NCBI GenBank assembly: GCA_903904605.1
Contig: CAIVDC010000072.1
Coordinates: 18,941 to 82,940, forward strand
Source: an uncultured Sterolibacterium sp.
GTDB lineage: Bacteria > Pseudomonadota > Gammaproteobacteria > Burkholderiales > Rhodocyclaceae
Length of the DNA: 64,000 nt
Reading direction: 5' to 3'
In this document: one piece after another, positions 24,369 through 33,264 of the stretch
Layout: the number at the start of each line of letters is the position of its first letter
Position numbering within the stretch: the stretch's first letter is position 1
The notes under the pieces: generated by a model
The model's input: only the letters and a program-made list of their open reading frames with translations
Databases searched by the model: none
What the model was told of the DNA's origin: nothing
Translations under genes and position numbers: made by a program

Positions 24369-24942
24369 GAAAGCATTGCATTGTTGTTTCCGTTGCCGCT
24401 GCCCATGAAGTCCTTAATGCCTGTGCCGCAACCCAAGCCAATGGCTGGCATCGGGAACCGGAGGCCGGCAGACGAGCCTGAACGGGCCAATCGCATTCGG
24501 AAGAAGGCGCGGCTTCTCGTGAACCTGATGCCGCCGCTCACACAGTTCCGGCCGCTAGCCCTCGCGTTTCCTCGCCTTCATGGTGCCAAGGAAGTTACCC
24601 GGTAGTCTTGGAGAGCATTGTCATCATGCAATCTGCGTGGGACTGTGCAGCCCTCGCTCAACTGTTCGGCATTCCTCGTTTCAACCTCGACCGTCTCATG
24701 GGCACCCCCTTTCGGCGAGCCATCAGCGCGGCGCTGCCACCTTGTCCTGCGTCGCGGTATCGAAGTCGCCGGCATCGTGGCGCTCGTGCAATTGGCTGGA
24801 CGGTTCACCCATGGTGCGGTTGACCATGCGGCCGCGCTTTACGGCCGGGCGTTGCTCGGCTGCCGGGTTCGCCCCTACAGGCGCATCCGTGTAAAGACGC
24901 GCCATCCACAATTACCACGCCAAACCGGATACTGACGTCCGG

Positions 24943-24971
24943 GCGAAAAGAAGCCCGCACGTGGCGGGCTT
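24943..24971 (-). terminator. Rho-independent terminator of the candidate small RNA
   Basis: Arms AAGCCCGC (24951-24958) and GCGGGCTT (24964-24971) with a five-base loop. On the minus strand the stem is followed by CTTTTC, so termination would be in the minus direction. Confidence 0.7.
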
Positions 24972-25012
24972 AAATCCAGTTCCAAAGGAGGAGGAGGTTC
25001 TGGAGGAGACGG
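24944..25012 (-). ncRNA. candidate small RNA with anti-Shine-Dalgarno loop
   Basis: About 69 nucleotides on the minus strand. A promoter-like pair TTGCTG-N17-TAAAGT lies at 25046-25041 and 25023-25018. The RNA would begin near CGAACC and carry CUCCUCC (25008-25002), then a hairpin with stem UCCAG/CUGGA (25004-25000 and 24979-24975) whose loop holds three CUCC-like repeats, complementary to AGGAGG ribosome sites. It ends in a GC-rich terminator hairpin (24951-24971) and a U-rich run. This layout resembles the CCUCCUCCC-loop (cuckoo-type) small RNAs. Expression is inferred. Confidence 0.5.
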
Positions 25013-25030
25013 TTCGCACTTTACGGGCAA

Positions 25031-25045
25031 TGCTGCGACGCAGCA
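25031..25045. repeat. perfect palindrome overlapping the small-RNA promoter
   Basis: TGCTGCGACGCAGCA, seven-base arms around one base. It contains CTGC-N3-GCAG and overlaps the -35 box of the candidate small RNA, so it could be a repressor site. The CTGC/GCAG form is reminiscent of PhaR-type sites of PHB-related genes, but no PHB gene is here. Confidence 0.5.
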
Positions 25046-25764
25046 AACGATAATTGTTGTCTTGTTGGGTTAATAAATCTATCTCGTTGGCAATCATCAC
25101 ATCTATGCTTGCGAAGGCCGGTGTCTGCTTTGTCGATGGGAGCCCCAGCGGGCAATCCCGGCCCCCTTGAGAATGGCGAAGTGCAGAACCGCTGCCGGCA
25201 AGTGGCCGCCGCTCCCGCCATAGAAGACGCGGGAGAGCATCCGATCGCGAGGCGGCGAAGCGGCTGCAAGCCGGTTCCATGGGTTTCTTGGTTGCCCGGC
25301 CGAGCCGGGCAGCGTGTCATGCAGGGTATCGGTTGGAACGGCCAGGAGCGCGTCAGCGCCCGCGGCCGGCGTCACCGGGTTCTCAGGTGATCGAGGGGAA
25401 GCGCGCCACCTTCGACGGCGTCCCGAGACTTGCCAGTTCAGGGAGCATGACCGTTATGTTCGAATCTGCCGTGCGCATCAGCGTCAATGCCGCGCAGTGC
25501 GCGACTGGCGAGAGGGCAATGCGGCTCACCGAGGAGGAACCTTCGCTCTGAGCGGTCGGCCACCCTCCGCGGTGTGGGCCCAGGCTTTCTTGATCGAGGC
25601 GCTACGTAGTTACCGCAATTTCCAGCGGGCATCACGGATCAACGAGAGCCTGCCCATATGAGACTATCTCCCGGCGGAGGCGAATCCGTCAGCGCCATGC
25701 GCGGCGCGCCCGGACCAGGCATTCATCGCATCACGATCGTTTCAGTCAACCGGAGTTGGCAATC

Positions 25765-25836
25765 ATGAAGTTTTTCAACAACCTTAAAATATGGCTGCGC
25801 CTGGTGACCGGCATCGCGGACCGGTTCAAGGTCTAG
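25765..25836 (+). pseudogene. N-terminal stub of a methyl-accepting chemotaxis protein
   Basis: A 23-codon frame, MKFFNNLKIWLRLVTGIADR plus three residues, stopping at TAG. It resembles the first residues of chemoreceptors (MKFFNNLKIGVRL...), where a membrane helix would follow. The rest of the gene is absent. Confidence 0.5.
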
Positions 25837-25978
25837 TATTTCTTGATCGATACGCTGCCCTCATGACCTGACTTTCTTATGTCTGAAAGCGGGCCGCGTG
25901 CCATCGACAAGCAAACCTTAGAATGTCGTCAACAGCCCTCATGCTCGACTTTGTCGCAGCGGCTGAAAGGAAGAGATA

Positions 25979-26212
25979 ATGAAACTGGACATGCGAAAGA
26001 TCTACCGATTTGACCCGCTGCGGATCGGCGAAGGGGAACCGATGCCATCGGGCGGGAACGTGTACTACGAGTGTACGGAATGCAGGGAGGTCGTCAGCTC
26101 AGTGCCACATATCATCGTGAAATGCGGCTGCGGCAACCTAGAAGGGAAGGCTGGCAAGCTGACCATCAAGGACGCCGGGAAGGCTACTCCAATGAAAGGC
26201 ACGTTGAAGTAA
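25979..26212 (+). CDS. small protein with zinc-ribbon-like cysteine pairs
   Basis: 77 residues from ATG 25979 with a ribosome site (AAGGAAGAG). Cysteines occur as YECTEC near the middle and VKCGCGN later, a CxxC...CxC pattern that fits a small metal-binding ribbon. The C-terminus is lysine-rich (GKATPMKGTLK). No known family was recognised. The strong ribosome site and compact cysteine pattern support translation. Confidence 0.65.
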   Translation: MKLDMRKIYRFDPLRIGEGEPMPSGGNVYYECTECREVVSSVPHIIVKCGCGNLEGKAGKLTIKDAGKATPMKGTLK

Positions 26213-26331
26213 GGCCGCGTCGGCGCGGTTGCCAGGATATCTGCACGGAACTTCCGCCTTGTCGGTTACACTCGCGATGCAGGGGCACCAGCGTACTTCA
26301 TCCCCCCGAACAAGCGTGTTATGGAACCACT

Positions 26332-26640
26332 ATGTCTCTACTTTCAGGCCTTTCGGGTCTCGCCCATTTGGAGTCCCAGAGCGATTACAAGGTCAAGAAC
26401 CCTCACCAGGGCTGGGCGGTACTGAGCATGTTCGGCCCAACATCCGCGACCGATGTCGCCGGGTTCTGGAAACTTCAGAGAGGATGTGAGGAAGGCGAAA
26501 GCGTCGAGAGCTTCCTAAACCGTTATCGCGGTCGCGTGGAACTGGCGCTCGTCGCCGCGGAAGACGTCGGCTTGGAATACATGGGAAACCCGCAGATAGG
26601 AATGAACGTCCTGGTGGTGCGCCCCGCTTCTGGTCGATAG
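26332..26640 (+). CDS. hypothetical protein
   Basis: 102 residues from ATG 26332, beginning MSLLSGLSGLAHLESQSDYK, followed by AVLSMFGPTSATDVAGFWKLQRGCEEGESVESFLNRYRGRVELALVAAEDVGLEYMGNPQ. The composition is protein-like with no signal or membrane helix. The ribosome site is weak. Longer in-frame N-termini exist but overlap the preceding gene in another frame. No family recognised. Confidence 0.5.
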   Translation: MSLLSGLSGLAHLESQSDYKVKNPHQGWAVLSMFGPTSATDVAGFWKLQRGCEEGESVESFLNRYRGRVELALVAAEDVGLEYMGNPQIGMNVLVVRPASGR

Positions 26641-26926
26641 CCGCCACTGACGGCACTTGAACGGCCGGGTTTTGAGCCTCGGCTTACACTCCCACCTGTT
26701 TTCCAGGGAAGGACGCTTCCGCGGCTGCTGCGGGTGGGTGTCGGGATCAGCGTGCCGCAATCGGCCGAGGCGACGGGGCGTCCGCGCAGCCGGACACCGG
26801 CGCTGGAAAGGCCGGTACTCCGATGGATCAACCGCGGTGACCCGCGCCAGGAGCCATTCCCGGGATTTCCAGGTTCCCGCGCATCGGGCTGTGACAGAGT
26901 TCGCGGCAACGGATTACAATGCTTAT

Positions 26927-27502
26927 GTGATCGTGGAAACCGTAAGCCTCGCCCATCATTTTCTGATCGCCATGCCCGCCATGGCCGATCCCAGCTTTTC
27001 CCGCTCCCTGACTTACATCTGTGAACACAATGAGCAGGGCGCGCTCGGCATCATCGTCAATCGGCCGAGCGATATGGCGCTGGCGACCCTATTCGAACGC
27101 GTCGATATCCAGCTCGCCGCCGGTCCTGCCGCCGAATTGGGCGCCATGCCGGTCTATTTCGGCGGGCCGGTCCAGACCGACCGCGGCTTCGTGCTGCACC
27201 GCCCGCTCGGCCACTGGCAGTCGACGCTGGAGGTGAAGGACGAGATCGGGCTGACCAGTTCGCGCGACATTCTCGACGAGATGGGCGCCACCGGCGCGCC
27301 GGCCGACGTCCTGGTCAGCCTGGGCTATGCCGGGTGGTCGGCTGGCCAGCTGGAATGGGAGCTGGCGCAGAATGCCTGGCTCACCGTCGCCGCCGAGCCG
27401 CGGATCCTGTTCGGCACGCCGCCCGAGGAGCGCCTGGCGGCGGCGATGCAGCTTCTCGGCATCGATTTCGCCAACCTCTCCGAAGTGGCCGGGCATGCCT
27501 GA
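26927..27502 (+). CDS. yqgE: YqgE/AlgH family protein
   Basis: 191 residues from the GTG at 26927 (another GTG lies two codons later). The family blocks are present: [43 protein letters not shown], then [18 protein letters not shown] and [21 protein letters not shown]. Function not well defined; the gene commonly precedes ruvX. It overlaps ruvX by eight bases. Upstream in-frame sequence to 26657 is not family-like, so I placed the start near ETVSLAHHF. Confidence 0.9.
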   Translation: MIVETVSLAHHFLIAMPAMADPSFSRSLTYICEHNEQGALGIIVNRPSDMALATLFERVDIQLAAGPAAELGAMPVYFGGPVQTDRGFVLHRPLGHWQSTLEVKDEIGLTSSRDILDEMGATGAPADVLVSLGYAGWSAGQLEWELAQNAWLTVAAEPRILFGTPPEERLAAAMQLLGIDFANLSEVAGHA

Positions 27503-27941
27503 TCCTGCGGCCGCCGGAACGCTCCTGGCCTTCGACTTCGGCCTCGAGCGCATCGGCGTCGCCGTCGGCGAAGCGCTGCTCGGCCAGGCGCGCGCACTGA
27601 CCACGATTGTCGCCCCGGACAACGACACGCGTTTTGCCCGGATCGGCAAGCTGATCGGGGAATGGCAGGCGCAGCGGCTGGTGGTCGGCCTGCCGCTTGC
27701 CCTAGACGGCAGCGAGCACGAGATGAGCGCGCGCTGCCGCCGCTTCGCCCATCAACTGGAAGGCCGCTTCGGCCTGCCCGTGGCACTGGTAGACGAACGC
27801 TACTCCTCGGCCGAAGCCGAGGCCCGGCTGACCGAAAGAGGCCTCCCCTGGCAGGCGCGCAAGGGCGAGGTCGATGCCCTGGCCGCGCAAATCATTCTTC
27901 AGGACTATCTCGATGCCCGAATCCCAGCCCGCGCTGCCTGA
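27495..27941 (+). CDS. ruvX: Holliday junction resolvase-like RuvX (YqgF)
   Basis: 148 residues from ATG 27495. RNase H-like fold with the first acidic motif [17 protein letters not shown], the [18 protein letters not shown] block, and the second acidic motif [13 protein letters not shown], ending [18 protein letters not shown]. The family acts in pre-16S rRNA end processing and was proposed to resolve junctions. It overlaps both yqgE and pyrR, so the five genes probably form one operon. Confidence 0.93.
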   Translation: MPDPAAAGTLLAFDFGLERIGVAVGEALLGQARALTTIVAPDNDTRFARIGKLIGEWQAQRLVVGLPLALDGSEHEMSARCRRFAHQLEGRFGLPVALVDERYSSAEAEARLTERGLPWQARKGEVDALAAQIILQDYLDARIPARAA

Positions 27942-28437
27942 CACAGAGGCGCTGCTCGCAGCGCTGGTCGAACAGATGCGCCCCCAGGCCGGCCCCGATA
28001 TGGCGCTGGTCGGTATCCACACCGGCGGCGTCTGGCTGGCCGAGCGGCTGCATCGGGCGCTCGGGCTGTCGATACCGATGGGCAGCGTCGACGTCTCGTT
28101 CCACCGCGACGACTACTCCAGCCGCAGCCTGCACCCGGGCACACGGGCGTCCTCCCTGCCGTTCGATGTCGAGAACGCCCGGATCGTCATCGTCGACGAT
28201 GTGCTCTACACCGGGCGCACCATCCGCGCCGCCATGAACGAGCTGTTCGACTTCGGACGGCCGGGCAGCATCGACCTCGCCGTCCTGGTCGATCGCGGTG
28301 GACGCGAGCTGCCGATCTGCGCCCGCTACTGTGCCAAGACCCTGGCCGAGGTGCTGCCGGCGGACCAGGAACTGGTGCTCACCCGGACTGAGGAGGATGT
28401 CCTCAGCCTCACCCTCTTGGAAAGGCGAAATGCGTAA
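27913..28437 (+). CDS. pyrR: PyrR bifunctional protein (pyrimidine operon regulator / uracil phosphoribosyltransferase)
   Basis: 174 residues from ATG 27913. Phosphoribosyltransferase signature [20 protein letters not shown], with [17 protein letters not shown] upstream and [11 protein letters not shown] between. In Gram-negative bacteria PyrR homologs can act as enzyme or regulator; no attenuation site was found here. It overlaps ruvX upstream and pyrB downstream by eight bases. Confidence 0.93.
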   Translation: MPESQPALPDTEALLAALVEQMRPQAGPDMALVGIHTGGVWLAERLHRALGLSIPMGSVDVSFHRDDYSSRSLHPGTRASSLPFDVENARIVIVDDVLYTGRTIRAAMNELFDFGRPGSIDLAVLVDRGGRELPICARYCAKTLAEVLPADQELVLTRTEEDVLSLTLLERRNA

Positions 28438-29392
28438 TCCACAGTTGAACGCCCAAGGCGAACTGCAGCACCTGCTGACAACCGAGGGGCTGCCGCGAGA
28501 AATCCTCACCGCGATCCTGGATACCGCCGAGCCTTTCACGGAGGTCGCCGAGCGTGAAGTGAAGAAGCTGCCGCTGCTGCGCGGCAAGAGCGTCTTCAAT
28601 TTGTTCTTCGAGAATTCGACGCGGACCCGGACCACCTTCGAGATTGCGGCGAAGCGCCTCTCCGCGGACGTCATCAACCTCAACATCAACACTTCCAGCG
28701 CGACCAAGGGAGAGTCCCTGCTCGATACGGTCGACAATCTCGCCGCGATGCAGGCCGACATGTTCGTCGTGCGGCACGCGTCGAGCGGCGCGCCGCACCT
28801 GATCGCGGAGCACCTGGCCAACACCGGCAAGGACCACATCCGCGTGATCAATGCCGGCGACGGCCGCCATGCGCACCCGACGCAGGGCCTGCTCGACATG
28901 TATACCATCCGCCACTACAAGCGTGACTTCACCGGGCTCACGGTGGCGATCGTCGGCGACGTTCTCCATTCGCGGGTGGCGCGCTCGCAGATCCATGCGC
29001 TGACCACGCTCGGCGTGCCGGAGATCCGCGTGATCGCCCCCAAGACCCTTCTGCCTTCCTGCGTCGAGCGGCTCGGCGTGCGGGTCTGCTACGACATTCA
29101 CGAAGGCCTGCGCGGGGTCGACGTGGTGATGATGCTGCGGCTGCAGAACGAGCGCATGCAGGGCGCGCTGCTGGCCAGCCCGCAGGAGTATTTCAAGTCC
29201 TTCGGACTGACGCCGGAGAGGATGGCGCTGGCCAAGCCCGACGCCATCGTCATGCACCCGGGCCCGATGAACCGCGGCGTCGAAATCGATTCGGCGGTCG
29301 CCGACGGTCCGCATGCCGTGATCCTGCCCCAGGTGACTTTCGGCATCGCGGTGCGCATGGCGGTAATGAGCATGCTGGGAGGGGCAAAATGA
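28430..29392 (+). CDS. pyrB: aspartate carbamoyltransferase catalytic subunit
   Basis: 320 residues from ATG 28430 (GGAAAGG upstream). Conserved carbamoyl-phosphate site [13 protein letters not shown], then [46 protein letters not shown], and [12 protein letters not shown]. It catalyses the first committed pyrimidine step. No pyrI is adjacent; instead a DHOase homolog overlaps its end, the classic pyrB-pyrC' pair of Pseudomonas and Betaproteobacteria. Confidence 0.97.
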   Translation: MRNPQLNAQGELQHLLTTEGLPREILTAILDTAEPFTEVAEREVKKLPLLRGKSVFNLFFENSTRTRTTFEIAAKRLSADVINLNINTSSATKGESLLDTVDNLAAMQADMFVVRHASSGAPHLIAEHLANTGKDHIRVINAGDGRHAHPTQGLLDMYTIRHYKRDFTGLTVAIVGDVLHSRVARSQIHALTTLGVPEIRVIAPKTLLPSCVERLGVRVCYDIHEGLRGVDVVMMLRLQNERMQGALLASPQEYFKSFGLTPERMALAKPDAIVMHPGPMNRGVEIDSAVADGPHAVILPQVTFGIAVRMAVMSMLGGAK

Positions 29393-30675
29393 AGATCCAG
29401 ATCAGGAACGGACGCGTCGTCGATCCGGCCAGCGGCGTCGACCGCGTCGCCGACATCTTCATTGCCAAAGGGCACATCGTCGGCATCGGCAACGCGCCCC
29501 ATGGTTTCGAAACCAGCGGCTCGCTCGATGCCAGCGGCTGCATCGTCTGCCCGGGACTGGTCGATCTTTCGGCCCGGCTGCGCGAACCGGGTTACGAATA
29601 CCGGGCGACGCTGGAATCGGAAATGGCCGCCGCTGCGGCAGGCGGCATCACCAGCCTGGCCTGCCCCCCCGACACGGACCCGCCGCTGGACGAACCGGGA
29701 CTGGTCGAGATGCTCAAGCACCGGGCGAGGCAGCCCGGCTTCGCCCACGTCTATCCGGTCGGCGCGCTGACCCTGAGACTCGCTGGCGAGCGACTGACCG
29801 AGATGGCGGAACTGGCCGAGGCCGGCTGCATCGCTTTCGGCCAAGCCAACACCGCCATCGTCGATACCCAGGTGCTGGCACGCGCGATGCAATACGCAGC
29901 GACCTTCGGTTTCCCGGTCTGGCTGCAGCCGCAGGACCCCTTCCTGGCGAGAATGGGCGTCGCCCACGACGGCGAGGTGGCGACCCGGCTCGGCCTCGCC
30001 GGAATCCCCGTGGCGGCGGAGACCATCGCGCTGGCCACGATCCTGCAACTTGCCCGGGAAAGCGGCGCGCAGATTCATCTGACGCGCATCTCCAGCGCCT
30101 CGGGTCTGGAGATGGTCGCCGCGGCCCGGCGTTCCGGAATTGCCGCGACCTGCGACGTCGCCATTCACCATCTGCATCTGTGCGACCACGACATCGCTTA
30201 CTTCAATCCGCACGCCCGGCTCGATCCGCCGCTGCGCGCCCAGACGGACCGTGACGCCCTGCGCCGCGGCCTGGCGGACGGCACGATCAATGCCCTGTGC
30301 TCGGACCACACGCCGGTCGACGACGACGCCAAGCAGGTGCCCTTCGACGAGGCCGAACCCGGCGCCACCGGTCTCGAACTGCTGCTGCCCCTGACCCTGA
30401 AGTGGGCAGCAGAGATGAAGCTGAGCCTGCCGCAGGCGCTTGCCCGCGTCACTTGCGATCCGGCGAAGATCCTCGGCATCCCGGCTGGCAGCCTGAAAGT
30501 CGGCGCACCGGCGGATGTCTGCGTCTTCGACCCCCAGGCCTTCTTCAAGGTCAGCCGCGAGACCCTGAAGAGCCAGGGCAAGAATACCCCCTTCCTCGGT
30601 CTGGAACTCCCCGGGCGCGTCCGGGCGACGCTGATCGACGGCCACCTCGCCTACGACGGCTCCTGGGGTGAATGA
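29389..30675 (+). CDS. pyrC': catalytically inactive dihydroorotase homolog (PyrC'/PyrX), ATCase partner
   Basis: 428 residues, overlapping the pyrB stop. The amidohydrolase fold is plain, but the metal site is broken: the usual HxH of LHVHLREPG is LSARLREPG, and the later His residues are also changed (e.g. [17 protein letters not shown]). Family knowledge: in Pseudomonas pyrC' encodes such a dead subunit that is needed for assembly of active ATCase. A separate active dihydroorotase should exist elsewhere in the genome. High confidence in the homology, moderate for the structural role. Confidence 0.9.
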   Translation: MKIQIRNGRVVDPASGVDRVADIFIAKGHIVGIGNAPHGFETSGSLDASGCIVCPGLVDLSARLREPGYEYRATLESEMAAAAAGGITSLACPPDTDPPLDEPGLVEMLKHRARQPGFAHVYPVGALTLRLAGERLTEMAELAEAGCIAFGQANTAIVDTQVLARAMQYAATFGFPVWLQPQDPFLARMGVAHDGEVATRLGLAGIPVAAETIALATILQLARESGAQIHLTRISSASGLEMVAAARRSGIAATCDVAIHHLHLCDHDIAYFNPHARLDPPLRAQTDRDALRRGLADGTINALCSDHTPVDDDAKQVPFDEAEPGATGLELLLPLTLKWAAEMKLSLPQALARVTCDPAKILGIPAGSLKVGAPADVCVFDPQAFFKVSRETLKSQGKNTPFLGLELPGRVRATLIDGHLAYDGSWGE

Positions 30676-30705
30676 GCCGCCGGTGAAAACGGGCATCGCC
30701 CGGCC

Positions 30706-31713
30706 ATGATCCCCATTTCCATTCTCGATCTCTCGCCGATTGCCGAAGGGAGCGATGCGGCCCAGTCGTTTCGCAATTCCCTCGATCTTGCCCGGCACGG
30801 CGAACGTTGGGCTTACAGGCGCTTCTGGCTGGCCGAGCATCACGGCCTGCCCGGCATCGCCAGCGCCGCGACCGCTGTGCTGATCGGGCATGTCGCCGCC
30901 GGCACGTCGAGCATACGCGTCGGGGCGGGGGGCATCATGTTGCCCAACCATTCGCCGCTGGTGATTGCCGAGCAGTTCGGGACGCTGGAGTCGCTCTTTC
31001 CCGGACGCATCGACCTGGGCCTGGGCCGCGCGCCCGGCTCCGACCCGGCCACGGCCCGCGCCTTGAGGCGGAATCTGGCCTCCGCCGCCGACGAATTTCC
31101 GCAGGACGTCCTGGAACTGATGGATTACTTCTCGTCTGCGCCGACCCAGGCGGTGCGCGCAACACCCGGCACCGGCCTGAACGTGCCGATCTGGATTCTG
31201 GGCTCGAGTTTGTTCGGCGCGCAATTGGCCGCCGCCCTGGGATTGCCCTATGCCTTCGCGTCGCATTTCGCGCCGGCGCAAATGATCCAGGCGATCGCCT
31301 TGTATCGCTCCACCTTCCGGCCATCGGCGCAACTCGACAAGCCCTACGTCATGCTCGGCTACAACGTCCTCGCAGCCGATACGGACGAGGAGGCGCAATT
31401 TCGTGCCAGCTCGATGCAACAGGCGTTCGTCAACCTGCGCAGCGGTCGCCCCTCGCGCCTGCCGCCGCCGGTCGACAACTATTTGAACCGCATCGGCACA
31501 GCCGAGCGGGCCCTGCTCGACCAGGTCCTCTCCTGCGCAGCCATAGGCTCTCCCGAAACGGTGGCGATTCAAATGCAGACTTTCATCGATCGGACCGGTG
31601 CCGACGAATTGATGATCGCCTCGCAGATCTTCGACCATGCCGCCCGATTGCGTTCCTACGAGATCGCGGCCGCCGTTCATGCGGCACCGCCGGCAGGAAA
31701 GGACCCGGGATGA
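30706..31713 (+). CDS. LLM-class flavin-dependent oxidoreductase (luciferase-like)
   Basis: 335 residues from ATG 30706, 30 bases after pyrC'. Luciferase-like monooxygenase features: [60 protein letters not shown], then [42 protein letters not shown] and the C-terminal IGSPETV block. Similar to E. coli YhbW. Substrate unknown. Probably read from the pyrimidine operon promoter or a nearby one. Confidence 0.9.
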   Translation: MIPISILDLSPIAEGSDAAQSFRNSLDLARHGERWAYRRFWLAEHHGLPGIASAATAVLIGHVAAGTSSIRVGAGGIMLPNHSPLVIAEQFGTLESLFPGRIDLGLGRAPGSDPATARALRRNLASAADEFPQDVLELMDYFSSAPTQAVRATPGTGLNVPIWILGSSLFGAQLAAALGLPYAFASHFAPAQMIQAIALYRSTFRPSAQLDKPYVMLGYNVLAADTDEEAQFRASSMQQAFVNLRSGRPSRLPPPVDNYLNRIGTAERALLDQVLSCAAIGSPETVAIQMQTFIDRTGADELMIASQIFDHAARLRSYEIAAAVHAAPPAGKDPG

Positions 31714-31982
31714 GACTTGGCGGGCAAGAACCGGGCTTGCTGGGCAAGGTGCTGGGTTTCGCCGCCGGCGCAGTACTGCTGGTCCTGGTGTTCACCCTGT
31801 CGCTGCTGCTCTTCGCCGTCCTCGTTGCGGGCGGGTTGCTGGCCTGGGGATACCTGTGGTGGAAAACGCGACACCTGCGCCAGGAACTGAAGCAGCAAAT
31901 GCGCGAACGGCCGCCCGAAGGGCGCGTGATCGAAGGCGAAGTGATCCGGGACTCCGAATCCGACGAGAGTAGCCAGCGCTGA
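31710..31982 (+). CDS. small membrane protein, unknown function
   Basis: 90 residues. The ATG overlaps the luciferase-like stop (ATGA). A long hydrophobic region ([36 protein letters not shown]) gives one long or two short membrane helices, followed by a charged, glutamate- and arginine-rich tail ([20 protein letters not shown]). No named family recognised. Coupled with the upstream gene. Confidence 0.65.
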   Translation: MRLGGQEPGLLGKVLGFAAGAVLLVLVFTLSLLLFAVLVAGGLLAWGYLWWKTRHLRQELKQQMRERPPEGRVIEGEVIRDSESDESSQR

Positions 31983-32039
31983 CTGGGGCCTGCTCCCCGG
32001 TCCCAGTCGCCCGGCGCGCTTCGCCCGGTCGGGACTGCC

Positions 32040-32384
32040 CTAGGCTTGCGGCGCGCGCCCGATCTGCCCGACGTAGCCTACGCGCCCGCGCTTGAGCAGT
32101 TGAGCCAGCCTGCTGCCGGCTTCCTGCGGCGTTGCGAAGAGTTCGTCCATGAACGCATTGCATGCCGCCCAGCGCCCGTCCGGCGTGGGCAATACGGCAA
32201 TCGGCCGGCCGCCGTGCAGGGTCGTGACGATGCACCGCGCGCCGCGGTCGCGCCAGGAGGTCGTCACCAGCAGCATCGCCTCCTCTCGTGGCACGCAGAG
32301 CGCGACCAGGGCATCGATCGGCGAGTCGCAGACGACGCAGACGATCGCCGGGAAGTAGCCGAACGGATCTGCCGCTGCGGTCAA
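32040..32384 (-). CDS. hypothetical protein downstream of yggU
   Basis: 114 residues starting at a TTG that overlaps the yggU stop (TTGA). Reads MTAAADPFGYFPAIVCVVCDSPIDALVALCVPREEAMLLVTTSWRDRG... with a CVVC pair and C-terminal AQLLKRGRVGYVGQ. No family recognised. The non-ATG start and coupling make the exact start uncertain, but the composition is protein-like. Confidence 0.5.
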   Translation of the reverse strand: MTAAADPFGYFPAIVCVVCDSPIDALVALCVPREEAMLLVTTSWRDRGARCIVTTLHGGRPIAVLPTPDGRWAACNAFMDELFATPQEAGSRLAQLLKRGRVGYVGQIGRAPQA

Positions 32385-32692
32385 AGCAAGGCCGATGGTG
32401 AATTCCGCTGCAGGCAGGCGCGAACCTGCGCGCCGTCCAAGCCGCCGATCCGGACTCGCTTGGCCCGCGAAGACGCGCCGCTGACCAGTTCGATGCGGCG
32501 CCTGGCTACCCCCAGTGCGCCGGCCAGAAAATCGATCAGGCAGTCGTTGGCCTTGCCATCCACCGGCGGCGCCGCCAGGCGGATCTTCAGGGCCGCGCCG
32601 TAGAGGCCGGCCACTTCAGTTTTCTTCGCGCCCGGCTGGACGTGCAGGGAAAGCAGCGCATCCGGGCCATCGCTCCTCAGCCAGTCGCTCAT
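32381..32692 (-). CDS. yggU: DUF167 family protein YggU
   Basis: 103 residues from ATG 32692. Typical blocks SLHVQPGAKKTEVAGLYGAALKIRLAAPPVDGKANDCLIDFLAGALGV and IELVSGASSRAKRVRI. Function unknown, often next to yggT and proC as here. The start codon overlaps the yggT stop. Confidence 0.92.
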   Translation of the reverse strand: MSDWLRSDGPDALLSLHVQPGAKKTEVAGLYGAALKIRLAAPPVDGKANDCLIDFLAGALGVARRRIELVSGASSRAKRVRIGGLDGAQVRACLQRNSPSALL

Positions 32693-33264
32693 CACGGGAA
32701 GAAGGGGAACAGGAAGCGCTGCGCCGAGGAGATCACGGACAGGAGGATTTGCAGCAGCAGCAGCAGAACCAGCGGCGACAGGTCGACGCCGCCGAGGGTC
32801 GGGATGACCCGCTGGATCGGGCGCAGGAAGGGCTGGGCGATCGCGTTGACCACCGGCGCCAGGGGTGCGTAAGGGTTGATCCAGGACAGCAGCGCGCTGA
32901 TGATCACCGCCCCGAAGAGGAAATAGATCGCCAGACGCGCGACCGCCACCACTGCCAGCAGCGCCAGCGAAAGCATCGCTGCCGGCGTGACGGCTGCCGC
33001 CGGGACGAACAAGCCGAAGACCAGGCCGAGGAACATCGCCTGCGCCAGCCAGGCCAGAAACAGGGTCGACAGATCGACACCGAAAGCGCTCGGGATCACG
33101 CGCCGCACCGGCACAACCGCCCAGTCGGTGACGGCGACGACGAACTGGCCGAGAGGATTCCTGAACGAGACGCGCGTCCATTGCATGGCAAAGCGCGCGA
33201 TCAGCGCCAGGGTGAGGAAACCGAACAGCCAGTCGAGGACCTGGTAAAACAGTTGGGCCAGCAT
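32692..33264 (-). CDS. yggT: YggT family membrane protein
   Basis: 190 residues with two repeated YggT units. Each has hydrophobic helices and the signature WTRVSFRNPLGQFVVAVTDWAVVPVRRVIPSAFGVDLSTL and later INPYAPLAPVVNAIAQPFLRPIQRVIPTLGGVDLSPL. The family is an inner membrane protein of unclear role in osmotic or ion handling. It overlaps the proC stop, forming a yggS-proC-yggT-yggU row. Confidence 0.93.
   Translation of the reverse strand: MLAQLFYQVLDWLFGFLTLALIARFAMQWTRVSFRNPLGQFVVAVTDWAVVPVRRVIPSAFGVDLSTLFLAWLAQAMFLGLVFGLFVPAAAVTPAAMLSLALLAVVAVARLAIYFLFGAVIISALLSWINPYAPLAPVVNAIAQPFLRPIQRVIPTLGGVDLSPLVLLLLLQILLSVISSAQRFLFPFFP

Larger units (their letters stand above)
24369..25978. other. 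1.6 kb with no intact protein gene
   Basis: Frames on both strands are short or have unnatural composition. Supported items are the candidate small RNA and terminator near 24944-25012, a perfect palindrome at 25031-25045, and a chemoreceptor-like stub at 25765-25836. The stretch looks like decayed accessory DNA with a surviving RNA gene. No insertion-sequence ends or transposase pieces were recognised. Confidence 0.5.

Noticed and set aside
24580..24935. Several overlapping frames on both strands of about 60-105 codons
   Set aside because: None has a ribosome site, protein-like composition or recognisable motif; they were not called.
25103..25551. Overlapping frames in both directions that looked like a gene fragment
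   Set aside because: The residues (for example FYGGSGGHLPAAVLHFAILKG) gave no family match in my judgement and no start or stop context is convincing.
29098..31680. An 860-codon minus-strand frame opposite pyrB, pyrC' and the luciferase-like gene
   Set aside because: It runs against three confirmed genes and shows only shadow composition.
31983..32039. GACTGGG/CCCAGTC hairpin between the small membrane protein and the convergent hypothetical gene
   Set aside because: There is no T run and the stem is interrupted, so I did not call a terminator.
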